From Collinsella sp. (GTDB lineage: Bacteria; Actinomycetota; Coriobacteriia; Coriobacteriales; Coriobacteriaceae), in the NCBI GenBank assembly GCA_014871605.1, contig WGSQ01000043.1:1-12496 (forward strand): DNA of 12,496 nucleotides. The letters run 5' to 3'. The notes beneath the pieces were generated by a model. That model was not told where the DNA came from. It made no database searches and saw only the letters and a program-made list of their open reading frames with translations. Numbering within the stretch: position 1 is the first letter of the stretch; each line of letters opens with the position of its first letter. Below are positions 1 through 5,811 of this stretch, one piece after another. A program made the position numbers and the translations under genes.

Positions 1-467
1 ACAACGTTTGCCGTGGCGTCGGGAATTACCGGCTCCCAGGCGGCATGCGCCTTGAGCGGGAGTCGCTTGCTGCCATCTGCCTCGGCCAACACGTAGTCAA
101 AGCGCTGCGCCAGCTCGTTGAGCGGCTCGGCGGGGGCGGAGAGCTTGCCTGTCTCCGGGTCCAAAACACCCGCCTGGCAGATACTTCCGCGGCTCATGCC
201 AGCGCATGCCTCGCAAGTGCAGCCAGGAACATGCAGAGCTCCCGGCTTCCAAGGCGCGGCGCCCAGGCGACGGCTCGACCCGTCCCATGGCACGCCGGCG
301 ACGGGAAACATGTGCGTGGTGGTACAGAGGAGCACGCGGCCGCCGGCGCGCATAAGCTCAAGGCCGAGCGTCTTTAGTAGGGTCGACTTGCCGCCACTGC
401 CGATAATTGCGGTAATGCCCGGCTCGATCTTGAGCGTGGAGGCAAGGTTTCCGCTCGTCGTTTCCAT
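1..467 (-). CDS. yqeC: YqeC-like accessory protein for a selenium-dependent molybdenum hydroxylase, partial (C-terminus beyond the window)
   Basis: The reverse strand reads open from an ATG at 467 to the window edge, giving 155 residues with no stop. Residues 23-29 form a nucleotide-binding loop, GSGGKST, as in the ATPase-like YqeC family. TTTH follows at 49-52. Residues 129-140 (EADGSKRLPLKA) and the later EPVIP at 145-149 match the hallmark EADGS..LPLK..EP.IP block of that family. The family is known from clusters with selD, yqeB and molybdenum hydroxylases and is thought to help make a selenium-containing cofactor; its exact reaction is not settled. A cysteine cluster is visible at C83, C85, C88 and C97. 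The gene is divergent from yqeB, with 102 bp between them. The ribosome site before the ATG is weak, so the start is likely but not certain. No metal or selenium ligand role can be proven from sequence. Confidence 0.85.
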   Translation of the reverse strand, partial: METTSGNLASTLKIEPGITAIIGSGGKSTLLKTLGLELMRAGGRVLLCTTTHMFPVAGVPWDGSSRRLGAAPWKPGALHVPGCTCEACAGMSRGSICQAGVLDPETGKLSAPAEPLNELAQRFDYVLAEADGSKRLPLKAHAAWEPVIPDATANV

Positions 468-569
468 CTGTTCACCGCCGTATAATACTGTGATAATAAA
501 TAATCATCAGAGTAGAGGTCGAACCGCTTTTGCTCTGCTCAAACCGTAGCACAGGGAGGTGCCCCGGGA
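468..569. promoter_or_regulatory. Divergent promoter region between yqeC and yqeB
   Basis: This AT-rich island separates the two oppositely transcribed genes. A perfect TATAAT on the plus strand at 481-486 could be the -10 box for yqeB, but no convincing -35 box lies 17 bp upstream. On the minus strand TATTAT (487-482) could be the -10 of yqeC, which would leave a leader of only a few bases. The imperfect dyad TGATAAT..ATAATCA at 491-506 sits just downstream of the plus -10 and could be a repressor site. Further on, 510-517 pairs with 533-540 as an 8-bp hairpin with one G-U pair in the yqeB leader. A strong Shine-Dalgarno (553-560) precedes yqeB. All regulatory roles are inferred. Confidence 0.45.
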
Positions 570-1364
570 ATGCTCGTTTATGTTCGCGGCGCCGGCGATA
601 TCGCCACGGGTGTCGCCGCTCGCTTGGTGCGCGCCGGCGTGTCGGTCGTTATGGCCGATATCGCGGTTCCCACGTGCATTCGCCGCACAATCAGTTTTTG
701 CGAGGCTATTCGCCTGGGCGAGGTCCAGGTCGAGGGCATTCGCGCTCGCTTGGCGCAGACGCCGGCAGAGGCGCTCGAGATTACCCAAGCGGGGGATGTC
801 GCCGTGGTGGTGGACCCTCAGGCCAAGATGCTCGATGAGCTTAAACCCGCTGCCGTGGTCGATGCGATTTTGGCCAAGCGCAACTTGGGCACCACGCGCG
901 ATATGGCGCCTGTCGTCATCGCCGTGGGGCCGGGCTTTACCGCGCCGGTTGACTGCGACGCCGTGGTCGAGACCATGCGCGGGCATTTTTTGGGCCGCGT
1001 GATTACCCAGGGCGCACCCCAGCCCAACACGGGTGTGCCAGGCATGATCGGCGGATACGGCAAGGAGCGTGTTATCCACAGCCCCGCCGCCGGCGTGTTT
1101 CGGTCCGACCGCGCAATCGGCGACATCGTGAGCGCCGGAGACGTGATTGGCTACGCGGGCGATACGCCCATGTACACGCAGATCGATGGCTGCCTTCGCG
1201 GGCTTTTGGCGAACGGCGTGCAGGTGACTGAGGGCTTTAAATGCGCCGATGTCGATCCGCGCGGCGACGCCAGCTATATCAACTATATTTCGGACAAGGC
1301 GACATCGGTCGGCGGCGGCGTGCTCGAGGCGCTTGCTATGCTCACCGATGTCTTTAGAGGATAG
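570..1364 (+). CDS. yqeB: YqeB/EF2563-family selenium-dependent molybdenum hydroxylase system protein
   Basis: This 264-residue protein opens with a nucleotide-binding-like strand-loop, VRGAGDIATGVAARL (residues 5-19), followed by IAVPTCIRRTISFCEA (31-46). Both are signatures of the EF2563/YqeB family found beside selenium-dependent molybdenum hydroxylases in Enterococcus, clostridia and gut actinobacteria. The central part has GPGFTAP (120-126) and QGAPQPNTGVPG (147-158). The C-terminal half (about 166-215) resembles a short biotinyl/lipoyl-like strand region with repeated glycine turns. The family is required for, or genetically linked to, selenium loading or maturation of the hydroxylase; the chemistry is unknown. 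AGGGAGGT at 553-560 places the start at the ATG at 570. xdhC follows after 9 nt, so the two are almost surely cotranscribed. Length and ends agree with the family. Confidence 0.9.
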   Translation: MLVYVRGAGDIATGVAARLVRAGVSVVMADIAVPTCIRRTISFCEAIRLGEVQVEGIRARLAQTPAEALEITQAGDVAVVVDPQAKMLDELKPAAVVDAILAKRNLGTTRDMAPVVIAVGPGFTAPVDCDAVVETMRGHFLGRVITQGAPQPNTGVPGMIGGYGKERVIHSPAAGVFRSDRAIGDIVSAGDVIGYAGDTPMYTQIDGCLRGLLANGVQVTEGFKCADVDPRGDASYINYISDKATSVGGGVLEALAMLTDVFRG

Positions 1365-1373
1365 AAGGCGGCA

Positions 1374-2417
1374 ATGGAAAAGCTCGATGTGGCGAATGCG
1401 GCGCTTGCCGCCCTGCGTGCTGGCGAGACGTGCGAGCTGGTGGTAGTGGCCGGTACGGCGGGGTCGTCCCCGCGCGGTGTGGGCGCATGGATGACTGTCT
1501 TTGCCGATGGCAGCCAGGCGGGCACCATCGGCGGCGGCAAGATTGAGCTCTTTGCGCTGGATGAGGCGCGCGAGCTGCTGGCCGGGGGTAAATCGCGTCT
1601 GGTCCGCTACACCATGGGCGGCGAGAACTCCGATACCGGCATGATTTGCGGCGGAGCTATCTGCCTGTGCTATCTGCACCTGGACGCGACCAAGGCACCG
1701 TTGTTCCAGGAGATTGCCAATGTGCTGGCGTATCGACGCATCGGCGACTTCGTCATCGACTTTGAGCCGTTTATCGCGAGCGCGCTCGAGGGCGATGTGG
1801 CCGAGTGCCATGGCGAGGCATCGCGCCATACCATTGACGGCTGCCCCGGGCTTTCGCTGGTGGAGGAGGGGAGTAAGGTCACCTACACCAACGCGGCCTC
1901 CGAGATTCCCGCGGCGCACATCGAGACGCTCTGCCCCGAGGGCCTGACCTATATCTTTGGCTGCGGCCACGTGGGTGCTGCGACGGCGCGGGTGCTCACG
2001 GCGGCGGGCTTTGCCGTCGTGGCTTGCGACGACCGCCCCGGCACGCTGACCCCCGAATGGGTGCCCGGTGTCTACGACCGTCGTCTGGTCGACTACAAGA
2101 ACCTGAGCAAGCAGTGCCCCATCGGCCCGCGCGACCTAGTGGTCGTCGCCACGGCGGGTCACAAGTCCGATATCGACGTGGTGATTCAGGCCATGCGCGC
2201 CAAGCCCGCCTATCTGGGCTGTTTGGGCTCGCGCCGCAAGACGGCCTTTGTGCGCGCCCGTCTGGAGCAGGAGGGCTTTACGCAGGAGCAAATCGACGAG
2301 CTGCACCTGCCGATCGGTGTCGCCATCGAGGCCGAGGACCCCGAGGAGATCGCCATCTCCATCGCTGCCGAGATGATTCACCTGCGCCGCACCAAGCTCG
2401 TCCCCCGCAAGCGCTAA
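1374..2417 (+). CDS. xdhC: XdhC/CoxI-family molybdenum cofactor insertion and maturation protein
   Basis: The 347-residue protein has the two domains of the XdhC/CoxI family. The N-terminal domain shows GTAGSSPRGVGAWM (27-40), GTIGGGKIE (50-58) and the cysteine-bearing TGMICGGAICL (88-98). After a linker, a Rossmann-type C-terminal domain begins at LTYIFGCGHVGAATARVL (191-208), continues with ACDDRP (217-222) and VVVATAGHKSD (256-266), and ends with YLGCLGSRRK (280-289) and LPIG (312-315). Known XdhC proteins bind sulfurated molybdenum cofactor and hand it to xanthine dehydrogenase-type enzymes. Next to yqeB and yqeC, a role in preparing the cofactor of a selenium-dependent hydroxylase is the likely reading. 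The start ATG lies 9 nt after the yqeB stop, with AGAAGGCGG just upstream. It is probably the last gene of its unit, since a large palindrome with a T run follows. Confidence 0.88.
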   Translation: MEKLDVANAALAALRAGETCELVVVAGTAGSSPRGVGAWMTVFADGSQAGTIGGGKIELFALDEARELLAGGKSRLVRYTMGGENSDTGMICGGAICLCYLHLDATKAPLFQEIANVLAYRRIGDFVIDFEPFIASALEGDVAECHGEASRHTIDGCPGLSLVEEGSKVTYTNAASEIPAAHIETLCPEGLTYIFGCGHVGAATARVLTAAGFAVVACDDRPGTLTPEWVPGVYDRRLVDYKNLSKQCPIGPRDLVVVATAGHKSDIDVVIQAMRAKPAYLGCLGSRRKTAFVRARLEQEGFTQEQIDELHLPIGVAIEAEDPEEIAISIAAEMIHLRRTKLVPRKR

Positions 2418-2434
2418 TCGCATCCCCATCAATA

Positions 2435-2508
2435 AGTTGCGGTGGAATACGGACTGTTTAAGCCTGTTAGGCCGCCAAACAGTCCCTATTTCACCGCAAC
2501 TGCTTTTT
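2435..2508 (+). repeat. Long palindrome with T run: candidate terminator of xdhC or dispersed repeat
   Basis: Bases 2435-2444 (AGTTGCGGTG) pair perfectly with 2492-2501. The next six positions (2445-2450 with 2486-2491) pair except for one C-C mismatch and include one G-U pair. 2451-2459 (GGACTGTTT) pair perfectly with 2477-2485. The 17-nt loop has its own GCCT/AGGC mini-stem (2462-2465 with 2469-2472). Five T's follow at 2504-2508, so it can act as a rho-independent terminator for yqeB-xdhC. The 25-position stem is much longer than an ordinary terminator and looks more like a palindromic intergenic repeat or tiny mobile element. Copy number cannot be judged from one window. Confidence 0.75.
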
Positions 2509-2728
2509 GGGATCCATTTGTGCGGGGGAGTTGTGGAGTTGTGCAGGCAGACGAGGTTTTTCTGGAAATACGCTCCCGATGCGCGTATAGTACCGATTGT
2601 TTTGTCGGCTCCTGCTGCGTCGAGTCCAAACCGCAAAATGCCATGAGCGGCGCGGATGCAGCCAGGAGGCACGAGGACAACCCATCGTGGCCACGCCCCG
2701 TGCTTAAAACCCCAAGAAGGAGTGAACA
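2509..2728 (+). promoter_or_regulatory. Promoter and leader region of the rplE-started ribosomal cluster
   Basis: No gene is visible in this stretch, and nothing here looks like the end of rplX or rplN. The best promoter is TGGAAA (2563-2568), a 17-bp spacer, then TATAGT (2586-2591); this would start RNA near 2598 and give a leader of about 130 nt. An 8-bp unit, GGAGTTGT, is repeated in tandem at 2527-2534 and 2535-2542 upstream of the -35 box. CGTGGCCACG at 2685-2694 is a perfect 10-bp palindrome inside the leader. The promoter assignment rests on consensus similarity only: 4 of 6 bases at -35 and 5 of 6 at -10. Confidence 0.5.
2609..2668 (+). promoter_or_regulatory. Structured leader hairpin upstream of rplE, candidate r-protein control element
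   Basis: Bases 2609-2614 (CTCCTG) pair with 2663-2668. After a single bulged C at 2662, bases 2615-2621 pair with 2655-2661, including one G-U. An inner stem CCGC/GCGG (2631-2634 with 2647-2650) closes a 12-nt loop. The 3' arm covers most of an AGGAGG at 2664-2669. Ribosomal operons are often controlled by an r-protein binding a leader RNA, and S8 does this near rplE in E. coli, so an autoregulatory element is plausible. I could not match it to a known S8 site, and no T run follows it. Confidence 0.45.
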
Positions 2729-3286
2729 ATGGCAGAAGAGAAGTATGTGCCGCGTCTGAAGACCAAGTACAACAACGAGGTCAAGCAGCAGCTTCAGGAC
2801 AAGTTCCAGTACGAGAACGTCATGATGATCCCCAAGTTTGAGAAGATCGTCGTGAACATGGGTGTCGGCGAGGCCGCTACCGATTCCAAGGCCATTGACG
2901 GTGCCGTGCGCGACCTGCGCGCCATCACCGGCCAGCAGCCGATGATCACCCGTGCCCGCAAGTCCATCGCTACCTTCCGCCTGCGCGCTGGTATGCCGAT
3001 TGGCTGCAAGGTTACCCTGCGTGGCGACCGTATGTGGGAGTTCTTCGATCGTCTGACCTCCGTCGCGATCCCCCGTATCCGCGACTTCCGCGGCATCTCC
3101 GCCAAGAGCTTCGACGGCCGTGGTAACTTCTCCATGGGCGTTACCGAGCAGCTCATCTTCCCCGAGATCGACTTCGACTCCGTCGATCACCAGCGTGGTA
3201 TGGACATCACCTTCGTGACCACTGCCAACACCGATGAGGAGGCCAAGGCCCTTCTGGACGCCTTCGGTTTCCCGTTCAAGAAATAG
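2729..3286 (+). CDS. rplE: Large-subunit ribosomal protein L5 (uL5)
   Basis: The 185-residue protein is full length for bacterial L5, which binds 5S rRNA in the central protuberance and contacts the P-site tRNA and the S13 bridge. Recognisable blocks are MIPKFEKIVVNMGVGEA (33-49), ITGQQPMITRARKSIATFRLR (66-86), GCKVTLRGDRMWEF (92-105), IPRIRDFRG (114-122) and the C-terminal MDITFVTTANTDEEA (158-172). AGAAGGAGTG at 2715-2724 sets the ATG at 2729. In most bacteria L5 follows rplX; here it is the first ribosomal gene after a non-ribosomal neighbour and so probably the first gene of this transcript. An 80-nt gap with a strong hairpin separates it from rpsN. Confidence 0.98.
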   Translation: MAEEKYVPRLKTKYNNEVKQQLQDKFQYENVMMIPKFEKIVVNMGVGEAATDSKAIDGAVRDLRAITGQQPMITRARKSIATFRLRAGMPIGCKVTLRGDRMWEFFDRLTSVAIPRIRDFRGISAKSFDGRGNFSMGVTEQLIFPEIDFDSVDHQRGMDITFVTTANTDEEAKALLDAFGFPFKK

Positions 3287-3301
3287 GTTCACCTGCCCTA
3301 T

Positions 3302-3332
3302 AAGCGCCGTTCCCACAAGGGGGGCGGCGCTT
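3302..3332 (+). other. Hairpin between rplE and rpsN
   Basis: AAGCGCCG (3302-3309) pairs perfectly with CGGCGCTT (3325-3332). The stem extends inward through two T-G pairs and CCC/GGG (3312-3314 with 3320-3322), leaving a 5-nt loop. No T run follows, so this is not a standard terminator. It may be an mRNA processing or stability site or an attenuator that separates L5 levels from the rest of the operon. The role is inferred. Confidence 0.55.
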
Positions 3333-3366
3333 GGGGCGAACAATACTCTATGTGAGGAGGATATAA

Positions 3367-3552
3367 GTGGCTAAGACATCGATGATCGTCAAGTGCAATC
3401 GCAAGCAGAAGTTCTCTACTCGTGAGTACACGCGCTGCCAGCGCTGCGGCCGTCCGCACTCTGTGTACCGCAAGTTCGGCCTGTGCCGTGTCTGCTTCCG
3501 CGAGCTTGCACTCAAGGGCGAGCTTCCCGGCGTTAAGAAGGCCAGCTGGTAA
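3367..3552 (+). CDS. rpsN: Small-subunit ribosomal protein S14 type Z (uS14, zinc form)
   Basis: This is the short 61-residue form of S14 that binds zinc, used by most Gram-positive bacteria, in contrast to the roughly 100-residue zinc-free form of E. coli. Zinc ligands are the two CxxC pairs C24/C27 and C40/C43. The tail GLCRVCFRELALKGELPGVKKASW is typical of the type. S14 assembles late into the 30S head near S3 and S10. The start is GTG at 3367, seven bases after AGGAGG (3355-3360). It sits between rplE and rpsH in classical spc order. A zinc-responsive zinc-free paralog may exist elsewhere in the genome, but none is in this window. Confidence 0.97.
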   Translation: MAKTSMIVKCNRKQKFSTREYTRCQRCGRPHSVYRKFGLCRVCFRELALKGELPGVKKASW

Positions 3553-3671
3553 GTCACTACCAGCGTTTCAAGCATCAGTTTGGAACAGGGAAAACGCGCT
3601 AAAAAGGCTTTGCCGTTAAGGGCGGCGAAGAACCAAGAGCACGTGTTCATCAAGAACGAAGGAGAATCTGT

Positions 3672-4070
3672 ATGAACCTTACAGACCCGATCGCAGATAT
3701 GCTTACGCGCATCCGTAACGCTAACTCTGTGAACAAGGCCACGGTCTCCATGCCGAGCAGCAAGAAGCTCGTCGAGATCGCTCGTGTTCTGCACGAGGAG
3801 GGCTACATCGAGGGCTACGATGTCGAGGACACCGTTCCCCAGAAGACTCTGCACATCACGCTTAAGTATGGTCCCAAGAAGGCTAAGGTCATCAACGGCA
3901 TCCGCCGCATTTCCAAGCCGGGCCTGCGTAAGTACACCGGCGTTGCCGACATGCCCCGCGTCCGCGGTGGCCTTGGTACCGCCATTATTTCCACCAGCCA
4001 TGGCGTCATGACCGACCGCGATGCTCGCAAGCACAACGTCGGCGGCGAGATCATCGCTTACGTCTGGTAA
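3672..4070 (+). CDS. rpsH: Small-subunit ribosomal protein S8 (uS8)
   Basis: The 132-residue protein begins MNLTDPIADMLTRIRNA, the standard S8 start, and ends with TSHGVMTDRDARKHNVGGEIIAYVW, the conserved RNA-binding C-terminus with the STSHG and DREAR-like blocks. S8 binds helix 21 of 16S rRNA early in 30S assembly. In E. coli it also represses the spc operon by binding mRNA near rplE. Whether it does so here through the leader at 2609-2668 is unknown. The start is supported by GAAGGAGAA at 3658-3666. The 119-nt gap from rpsN is the longest inside the first half of the cluster. It holds only small stems: GCGTTT at 3563-3568 can pair with AAACGC at 3592-3597. Confidence 0.98.
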   Translation: MNLTDPIADMLTRIRNANSVNKATVSMPSSKKLVEIARVLHEEGYIEGYDVEDTVPQKTLHITLKYGPKKAKVINGIRRISKPGLRKYTGVADMPRVRGGLGTAIISTSHGVMTDRDARKHNVGGEIIAYVW

Positions 4071-4103
4071 TTCGCTCGGTAGGTAGAAGGAAAGGAGATC
4101 ACC

Positions 4104-4640
4104 GTGTCTCGTATCGGTAATAAGCCTGTCCAGATTCCCGCCGGAGTCGAAGTGGCAGTCAACGGCAACAACGTTGTCGTCAAGGGCCCCAAGGGCCAGC
4201 TCGAGCTCGATGTCTTTGAGAAGCTCGCTATCAACGTTGAGGACAATGTCCTCAACGTTTCCCGTCCCGACGACGAGCGTGAGACCCGTGCCCGCCACGG
4301 CCTCACCCGCGCCCTCATCCACAACATGGTTGTTGGCGTTTCCGAGGGCTTCGAGAAGAAGCTTGAGCTCGCCGGCGTCGGTTACCGCGTGCAGCAGAAG
4401 GGCAAGAACCTCGAGTTCTCCCTGGGCTTCTCGCACCCCGTGATCGTCGAGGCTCCCGAGGGCATCACCTTCGAGGTTCCCGACAACACCCACGTGAACG
4501 TCAAGGGTATCAACAAGCAGCAGGTCGGTCAGATCGCCGCTGAGATCCGCGGCCATCGTCCTCCCGAGCCTTACAAGGGCAAGGGTATCCACTACGTTGG
4601 CGAGCACATCCGCCGCAAGCTGGGTAAGGCCGCCAAGTAG
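4104..4640 (+). CDS. rplF: Large-subunit ribosomal protein L6 (uL6)
   Basis: The 178 residues match full-length L6, a two-domain protein that binds 23S rRNA near the sarcin-ricin loop and the factor-binding site. The N-terminus SRIGNKPVQIPAGVEV is canonical. The second domain carries LAGVGYRVQQKGKNLEFSLG (about 109-128) and then VGQIAAEIRGHRPPEPYKGKGIHY (141-164), the signature end of L6. The start is GTG at 4104 behind a strong AAAGGAGATC (4091-4100); an ATG start is not available at a sensible place. It lies 33 nt after rpsH. The C-terminal RRKLGKAAK is basic and typical. Confidence 0.98.
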   Translation: MSRIGNKPVQIPAGVEVAVNGNNVVVKGPKGQLELDVFEKLAINVEDNVLNVSRPDDERETRARHGLTRALIHNMVVGVSEGFEKKLELAGVGYRVQQKGKNLEFSLGFSHPVIVEAPEGITFEVPDNTHVNVKGINKQQVGQIAAEIRGHRPPEPYKGKGIHYVGEHIRRKLGKAAK

Positions 4641-4665
4641 TCGTAACCGACTCACTCGCATAAGA

Positions 4666-4687
4666 CCAGCACCCCGTCAGGTGCTGG
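4666..4687 (+). other. Hairpin between rplF and rplR, followed at a distance by a T run
   Basis: CCAGCACC (4666-4673) pairs perfectly with GGTGCTGG (4680-4687) around a 6-nt loop. Five T's at 4699-4703 follow only after 11 nt and run into the AGGAG ribosome site of rplR (4704-4708). This spacing is too long for a normal intrinsic terminator. It could be a weak attenuator, a processing site or a 3'-end stabiliser for rplF mRNA. Confidence 0.5.
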
Positions 4688-4715
4688 CAAGATCAACCTT
4701 TTTAGGAGTTTACGT

Positions 4716-5084
4716 ATGAACAAGCATAAGGCGAAGCTGGAAGGCCTCAAGCGTCGTCAGCGTCGTGTTCGCGGCAAGGTCTCGGGTACCTCCGAGCGTC
4801 CGCGTCTTCGCGTGACCCGTACTAACGCCAACATCTATGCCCAGATCATCGACGACAGCAAGGGCTCCAGCCTGACGCTCGTCTCCGCCTCGACCCTCGA
4901 GGCCGAGTTCAAGGGCACCCACACCTCGAACAAGGAGGCTGCGGAGAAGGTCGGTCAGCTCGTTGGCAAGCGCGCCATCGAGGCCGGCATCACCAAGGTC
5001 GCCTTCGATCGCGGTGGCCGTATCTACCATGGCCGCGTCAAGGCCCTCGCCGACGGTGCTCGTGCCGCCGGTCTCGAGTTCTAG
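4716..5084 (+). CDS. rplR: Large-subunit ribosomal protein L18 (uL18)
   Basis: The 122-residue protein matches bacterial L18, which binds 5S rRNA together with L5 and anchors it in the central protuberance. The basic N-terminus (KHKAKLEGLKRRQRRVRGKV) contacts 5S rRNA. The fold signatures RPRLRVTRTNANIYAQIIDD (28-47) and KVAFDRGGRIYHGRVKALADGARAAGLEF (94-122) are clear. AGGAG at 4704-4708 supports the ATG. The stop codon TAG is part of the Shine-Dalgarno AGGAGGT of the next gene, so rplR and rpsE are probably translationally coupled. Confidence 0.98.
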   Translation: MNKHKAKLEGLKRRQRRVRGKVSGTSERPRLRVTRTNANIYAQIIDDSKGSSLTLVSASTLEAEFKGTHTSNKEAAEKVGQLVGKRAIEAGITKVAFDRGGRIYHGRVKALADGARAAGLEF

Positions 5085-5098
5085 GAGGTATGTAGCAC

Positions 5099-5623
5099 AT
5101 GGCTCGTAATCAGAAGCAGCAGCGCGAGGCCTCCGAGTTCGAGGAGCGCGTCGTTTGCATCAACCGCGTGTCGAAGACCGTCAAGGGCGGTCGTCGCATG
5201 AGCCTCGTCGCTCTCGTCGTCGTTGGCGACGGCAAGGGCAACGTCGGCGTTGGCATGGGCAAGTCCGCTGAGGTGCCCCTGGCCATCTCCAAGGCGTCTC
5301 TCGATGCCAAGAAGAACATGTTCCACGTGCCGGTGACCGAGCAGGGCACCATCCCGCACGAGGTTCTCGGCCACTTTGGTGCCGGCCGCATCATCATCAA
5401 GCCCGCTGTCGAGGGTACCGGCGTTATCGCCGGCGGCGCTGTGCGTCCCCTCTTTGAGCTTGCTGGCATCAAGAACGTCCTGTCCAAGTCCCTCGGTACC
5501 GACAACGGCCTCAACATCATCAAGGCTGCCGTCGAGGGCCTCAAGGAGCTCTCCAGCCCTGAGGACGTCGCGGCTCGCCGTGGCCTGACGGTCTCCGAGA
5601 TGTTCGTCGGTAAGGAGAACTAA
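5099..5623 (+). CDS. rpsE: Small-subunit ribosomal protein S5 (uS5)
   Basis: This 174-residue S5 lies at the back of the 30S subunit near the mRNA entry and decoding region and affects translation fidelity. The N-terminal RNA-binding domain has VVCINRVSKTVKGGRRMSLVALVVVGDGKGNVGVGMGKS (18-56), the classical S5 signature. The C-terminal domain has GAGRIIIKPAVEGTGVIAGGAVR (94-116) and the end VSEMFVGKEN. Start ATG at 5099 follows AGGAGGT (5083-5089), which overlaps the rplR stop codon. Length is in the normal range. rpmD follows after 2 nt, and its ribosome site AAGGAG lies in the last codons of rpsE. Confidence 0.98.
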   Translation: MARNQKQQREASEFEERVVCINRVSKTVKGGRRMSLVALVVVGDGKGNVGVGMGKSAEVPLAISKASLDAKKNMFHVPVTEQGTIPHEVLGHFGAGRIIIKPAVEGTGVIAGGAVRPLFELAGIKNVLSKSLGTDNGLNIIKAAVEGLKELSSPEDVAARRGLTVSEMFVGKEN

Positions 5624-5625
5624 GC

Positions 5626-5808
5626 ATGGCTGACACCATCAAGATCAAGCAGGTCCGCAGTACCAACGGTTGCAAGCAGGACCAGGTCCGTACTGTCCGT
5701 GCCCTCGGTCTCCACAGGATCCGCGAGGTTCGCGAGATTGCTGACAACGAGTCCGTCCGCGGCATGATCTTCAAGGTCAAGCACCTTGTCGAGATTGTAG
5801 AGGAGTAG
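5626..5808 (+). CDS. rpmD: Large-subunit ribosomal protein L30 (uL30)
   Basis: The 60-residue protein has the L30 pattern: a first strand TIKIKQVRSTNGCKQDQVRTVRALGL (4-29), then RIREVREIADNESVRGMIFKVKHLVEIVEE. The run of a conserved glycine-lysine turn and the RTVRALGL helix are typical of this small 23S rRNA-binding protein. It is squeezed between rpsE (2 nt before) and rplO (3 nt after), in the usual order rpsE-rpmD-rplO. No sign of damage or unusual composition was seen. Confidence 0.97.
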   Translation: MADTIKIKQVRSTNGCKQDQVRTVRALGLHRIREVREIADNESVRGMIFKVKHLVEIVEE

Positions 5809-5811
5809 CAA

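Noticed and set aside
507..1970. A 487-codon open frame on the minus strand over yqeB and xdhC
   Set aside because: It mirrors two genes with clear family signatures on the plus strand. Its translation is rich in His, Arg and Ala, as expected of an antisense frame in GC-rich DNA.
2502..2728. Possible remnant of rplX or rplN upstream of rplE
   Set aside because: I read all three forward frames and found no L24- or L14-like motif.
2442..2759. A plus-strand open frame of 105 codons in the gap before rplE
   Set aside because: It runs through both arms of the palindrome and into rplE in another frame, has no good ribosome site and no family resemblance.
3348..4661. A 437-codon minus-strand open frame over rpsN, rpsH and rplF
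   Set aside because: Its Leu/Asp/Val-rich translation is the antisense of highly expressed ribosomal genes with biased codons, with no family resemblance.
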